The notes under the pieces were generated by a model, which saw nothing but the letters and a program-made list of their open reading frames with translations, ran no database searches and was not told the origin of the DNA. Both the position numbers and the translations under genes were made by a program. This document shows positions 23,285-25,532 of a stretch of 25,532 bases of DNA, piece by piece (position 1 is the first letter of the stretch; each line of letters begins with the position of its first letter). The stretch comes from an uncultured Streptococcus sp. (GTDB taxonomy: Bacteria > Bacillota > Bacilli > Lactobacillales > Streptococcaceae): positions 1 through 25,532 of the forward strand of contig CABREZ010000007.1 in NCBI GenBank assembly GCA_902470035.1. The letters are read 5' to 3'.

Positions 23285-23483
23285 ATAGAAACGCTGTGGT
23301 GTACGACTTCACACTTAAGTGTTGACCGACTATTTTTTGTATTATTAGGGAAACAAAGGACTTTTAACAGCATGCATGCCGTATCACGCGGAAGCAGCTT
23401 CAGTTAGAGCAAGTTGCCCACCTGCTTAATTGCGCGGGTTCAATACAAACCGTGAAGTTTCGGCACCAATACAGCTTTTTTTT
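23285..23483 (+). ncRNA. ssrS: 6S RNA
   Basis: This is a noncoding RNA that mimics an open promoter and sequesters the housekeeping RNA polymerase. The ends pair strongly. GCTGTGGTG near 23293 pairs with CACCAATACAGC near 23464-23475, and CGACTTCAC pairs with GTGAAGTTTCG, giving the closed terminal stem of a long rod. The middle is loosely paired, as expected for the central bubble. The length of about 190-200 bases, the preceding promoter and the terminal T8 (23476-23483) agree with streptococcal 6S RNA. The interval has no coding frame. The exact ends are estimates. The T-run touches the first base of the tRNA. Confidence 0.8.
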
Positions 23484-23556
23484 GCCTCCTTAGCTCAGTT
23501 GGTAGAGCAGTAGACTCTTAATCTATGGGTCGCAGGTTCGAGCCCTGCAGGGGGCA
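23484..23556 (+). tRNA. tRNA-Lys (anticodon CTT)
   Basis: A full cloverleaf can be drawn. Acceptor GCCTCCT pairs with AGGGGGC, D stem GCTC/GAGC, anticodon stem GTAGA/TCTAT with loop CTCTTAA (anticodon CTT), and T arm GCAGG-TTCGAGC-CCTGC; the discriminator is A. CCA is not encoded. It is 73 bases long. It follows the 6S RNA with no spacer and is followed by a hairpin terminator. Its 3' end appears to have served as an integration site, judged from the scar downstream. Confidence 0.97.
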
Positions 23557-23570
23557 TCTAAATCAACAGG

Positions 23571-23598
23571 AAAAAGCCTTGATTTAAAAGGCTTTTTT
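23571..23598 (+). terminator. Terminator after tRNA-Lys
   Basis: AAAAGCCTT and AAGGCTTTT pair around a short AT loop, followed by T6. It would end the 6S RNA/tRNA transcript. Confidence 0.8.
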
Positions 23599-23604
23599 GC
23601 TTGT

Positions 23605-23667
23605 CTATAACTGATTTGCCCCATCATTTGCCCCACATTTTTTATGAGCAATCTTTCCATACATCTC
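23605..23667 (-). pseudogene. C-terminal remnant of a tyrosine integrase
   Basis: On the minus strand a short frame reads MYGKIAHKKCGANDGANQL and stops at 23605. It has the repeated GAN ending found at the C-terminus of many streptococcal phage and ICE integrases, as I recall (the repeated GGGGCAAAT DNA motif is a familiar mark). Only about 20 codons remain before an upstream stop. Its end points at the tRNA-Lys 3' end about 50 bases away, the usual int/att arrangement. The identification is from memory and is tentative. Confidence 0.5.
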
Positions 23668-23668
23668 T

Positions 23669-24064
23669 GATTATGAAAAACAAAAAAGCTATCCTACCTT
23701 TGCAAATTTAGATAAGATAGCAGAATATTTTAATGCAACTCCAACTCAACTTTTTGGAACAAGTAAGGAGATTGAATTAGAAAAGAGTGTTCTTGAATCG
23801 AATGAATACTCTGATAAAGTAAGTGAGATCTTAAAGGCTGTCAAATACATCGAACATTTTCTACAAACTGATGGACAGTACTTAGAGGATTTACTTTACC
23901 TAACAAGAGGCAACCAGCTATACACAGAAGATGGAGATGAGTTGTATATTGATCCAACTTCTCAGAAAAGAACATTTCATAACCAATATGAACCTGGTTT
24001 TATTGTAGCAAGAGATAAATCCCCACTAGAACTCTTAATTGAAAATAAGGACCTATTAGATTAA
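23669..24064 (+). pseudogene. Truncated phage-type XRE repressor lacking its HTH N-terminus
   Basis: An open frame of 131 codons begins DYEKQKSYPTFANLDKIAEY and ends with TAA at 24064. Its first part is the end of an XRE/Cro-CI HTH domain, where YEKQKSYP normally follows the recognition helix and FNATPTQLFG ends the domain. The following 100 residues form the acidic linker and C-terminal region of a CI-like repressor or immunity regulator. The first HTH helices and the start codon are missing; no in-frame ATG exists near the beginning. It directly abuts the integrase remnant, consistent with deletion of an integrated element. Confidence 0.75.
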
Positions 24065-24072
24065 ATAAAAAT

Positions 24073-24094
24073 AGCGAGTCTAGGCTCGCTTTTT
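24073..24094. terminator. Bidirectional terminator
   Basis: AGCGAG-TCTAGG-CTCGCT is a perfect six-bp stem with T5 on the plus side and A/T-rich sequence on the other. It lies between the repressor remnant and the convergent TipC-like gene. Confidence 0.8.
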
Positions 24095-24120
24095 CTGTTA
24101 TAAAAGAAATAACTTATTTT

Positions 24121-24756
24121 CTAGTTTTTAGATAAATCATCTCTCCAAATATCCTTGACAGTCACATCGCCCCAATTTTTTGAGCTAAAACGGCTGGAGT
24201 AGATAGAGGTCCAGTCTTTCAGGACTTTATTGCGGAGTATGTCATCTGCTTCCTTACGAATGTCTTCAACAGTCTTTCCATGCTTCGCTAGAAATGCTTC
24301 CACTTGAGACTGGCGAAAATATCCTGAACTCTCATCATCATAGTACCACATAAATCGTTCTAAATGTTGATTGTATACATTATAGACGTATTCAACATTA
24401 ATAGTTGTCTCTGTATCTGGTATTCTCAAACGTATTTCTAGTTCAACCTCTGTCGTACCCTGAAAGTTAAAATAAAAATTATATCCTAGAGAATGAATAG
24501 TACTTGGTAAATCTACACTTTCATAATACACAGTGTATTTATACAAATCTTGGGATCCATTGTCGACGATTTTTAAACCTTTTAGCTTATAAAAAGCTCG
24601 ACCATTCCAGAGAAAAGTATAATTATGATAATCACTTTCTTCATAGTATATTTCATCAAAAATATTGTGAATCTGCTGATGCTTATAGTACTGAAAACCA
24701 CTGAAAAATAGGCAAAAAACTATAAACAGTGAAATTAATAATCGTTTCTTCTTCAT
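24121..24756 (-). CDS. TipC-like immunity protein, membrane anchored (211 residues)
   Basis: The protein starts with a basic signal-anchor helix (KKKRLLISLFIVFCLFFSG) and continues as an extracytoplasmic domain of about 185 residues rich in aromatics (FDEIYYEESDYHNYTFLW). It ends RFSSKNWGDVTVKDIW. This layout, length and tail resemble TipC family immunity proteins, which face outward and neutralise TelC, an LXG toxin of the type VII system that attacks lipid II. I make the family call from memory and hold it as tentative. No toxin or secretion gene is in the window, so it would be an orphan immunity gene. It follows the 177-residue gene by about 20 bases. A broken second copy of its tail lies at 25349-25425. 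Confidence 0.6.
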   Translation of the reverse strand: MKKKRLLISLFIVFCLFFSGFQYYKHQQIHNIFDEIYYEESDYHNYTFLWNGRAFYKLKGLKIVDNGSQDLYKYTVYYESVDLPSTIHSLGYNFYFNFQGTTEVELEIRLRIPDTETTINVEYVYNVYNQHLERFMWYYDDESSGYFRQSQVEAFLAKHGKTVEDIRKEADDILRNKVLKDWTSIYSSRFSSKNWGDVTVKDIWRDDLSKN

Positions 24757-24775
24757 TTTACTTTTCTAATACTCT

Positions 24776-25282
24776 CTATTCACCTGTCACCTGCGCTTCA
24801 AACCTAATATCCCTGTCTGAAATGTTTGTTATTTTTATTTGTTTTGAGTTTGGAAGCTCAAATTCCCAAGATTCTTTAGATTGAAGAACGATACCTTCTT
24901 TTGATAAATAGATACTGTTATTTGGATCATTTTTTATTATTTTTGTTGGGATGTTGCTTGATAATGTGTATATTTCGCTAATTTCTTGCTTCAAAACATC
25001 ATAATTCGTCCCTACAAGGTTCCCTTCTCCACGCTGCCACCATGAGGTTTTCCCAGATAATTCTAATTTCCCACCAGAAATCTGAGATAGATATAATTTG
25101 GGAGAAAATTCTTTTTGTTTTGAGGTCGGAACTTTTAAAACTATGGAATCCCCTGGTTTCAAGGTGTAACTCGCATTTTTGAAATACAAATAAATATAAT
25201 AGGAAAACACAATCGCTACAATAGCAACCACTCCAGAACATCCTAGATTCCATTTATTAAGTTGTTTTCTTTTGTTTTTCAC
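24776..25282 (-). CDS. Hypothetical membrane-anchored protein, partner of the TipC-like gene
   Basis: I do not recognise this protein of about 168 residues. The start is uncertain. The frame extends up to a TTG at 25309, but the GTG at 25282 (reading VKNKRKQLNKWN) has GGGAG eight bases upstream and is preferred; a GTG at 25288 is also possible. One membrane helix (VVAIVAIVFSYYIYLYF) is followed by an extracytoplasmic beta-rich domain (YTLKPGDSIVLKVP, KQIKITNISDRDIRFEAQVTGE). The last 20 residues resemble those of the partial gene at the window end, so the two are paralogues. It is translated just ahead of the TipC-like gene and may act with it. Confidence 0.68.
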   Translation of the reverse strand: MKNKRKQLNKWNLGCSGVVAIVAIVFSYYIYLYFKNASYTLKPGDSIVLKVPTSKQKEFSPKLYLSQISGGKLELSGKTSWWQRGEGNLVGTNYDVLKQEISEIYTLSSNIPTKIIKNDPNNSIYLSKEGIVLQSKESWEFELPNSKQIKITNISDRDIRFEAQVTGE

Positions 25283-25348
25283 ACTCACTGCTCCCTCATT
25301 CCTCCTCAAAAACTCAGATTAAGACCTGTCACTAGTCTGCTCCCAGAT

Positions 25349-25425
25349 CCTCTCTCCAAATATCCTTGTCGGTCACATCACCCCAATTTTGGGGCTAAAG
25401 CTACTAGAGTAGATGGAGGTCCAGT
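25349..25425 (-). pseudogene. Collapsed copy of the TipC-like gene tail
   Basis: The 77 bases match 24139-24215, the last part of the TipC-like gene, at most positions. The residues WTSIYSS and, after a one-base deletion in the A-run, WGDVT and KDIWRED can be followed. The deletion shifts the frame and leads to an early TGA. The similarity stops exactly at the stop codon of the upstream paralogue (25426), so everything between that stop and the tail has been lost. Confidence 0.85.
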
Positions 25426-25532
25426 TTACCGATCCACCACTCGCGCTTTAAAATGGGCCGGTTTATCGTCTACATTTGTGATGGTGATGTTGTAGGGCTT
25501 TCGTTCCGTCACCCCAAATACTTCCTCTACTT
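25426..25532 (-). CDS. C-terminal end of a paralogue of the 177-codon gene (partial)
   Basis: On the minus strand an open frame enters from the right edge and stops at TAA (25426-25428). It reads VEEVFGVTERKPYNITITNV, then DDKPAHFKARVVDR. This parallels the end of the neighbouring membrane-anchored protein (KQIKITNISDRDIRFEAQVTGE) in spacing and in ITNxxD followed by a short basic strand. It indicates a tandem duplication of a two-gene unit, with most of this gene outside the window. Confidence 0.65.
   Translation of the reverse strand, partial: VEEVFGVTERKPYNITITNVDDKPAHFKARVVDR

Noticed and set aside
23285..23483. tmRNA or RNase P RNA instead of 6S RNA
   Set aside because: There is no tag reading frame, no tRNA-like ends and no RNase P conserved core; the rod-like pairing of both ends fits 6S RNA.

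Overview
The window looks like a chromosomal segment of an oral streptococcus of the Streptococcus parasanguinis group. The clearest pointer is the pepO / fimCBA / tpx / DtxR-regulator manganese locus. From memory, the FimA protein here is nearly the S. parasanguinis sequence. Low-to-moderate GC, AGGAGG-type ribosome binding sites and extended -10 promoters agree with this. Species assignment is inference; no database was searched.

Left third (1-7044, all minus strand): the 5' half of leuS runs off the left edge. Next come a stand-alone oligopeptide-binding lipoprotein with a strong promoter and a CcpA-like cre site, and a small bacteriocin-like cassette. The cassette has two double-glycine peptides (one of 46 residues, easily missed) and a CPBP intramembrane protease. 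It is followed by the M13 endopeptidase gene pepO. 

Centre (7135-17157): the fimCBA manganese/iron ABC transporter reads rightward, divergent from pepO, from a promoter whose -35 lies inside a textbook ScaR/SloR-type operator. It is followed by tpx, a minus-strand DUF3114-like gene, and fimR, the probable repressor acting on that operator. A minus-strand housekeeping block then holds dtd, relA, rsmE and prmA. dtd is separated from relA by about 300 bp of BOX-like repeats. A large nested palindrome sits directly upstream of prmA.

Right part (17295-23221): GNAT acetyltransferase and Nudix hydrolase genes overlap. They are followed by an unrecognised 180-residue protein, an M50-type membrane protease with a C-terminal helical-repeat region, two very AT-rich unknown membrane-protein genes, a DUF3013 gene and rarA (plus). 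The AT-rich pair lies between the intact DUF3013 gene and a second, diverged copy of that gene's 3' end, so it appears to be an insertion or a rearranged duplication.

Right end (23273-25532): the 6S RNA gene directly abuts a tRNA-Lys(CTT). Behind the tRNA lies a mobile-element scar, with the last codons of an apparent integrase and a phage-type repressor lacking its DNA-binding N-terminus. Beyond that is a tandem array of membrane-anchored proteins. One resembles TipC immunity proteins, which protect against LXG/type VII toxins. A collapsed duplicate of its tail and the end of a paralogue of its upstream neighbour follow. The most promising accessory systems are the double-glycine peptide cassette and this candidate orphan-immunity array beside the tRNA integration site.
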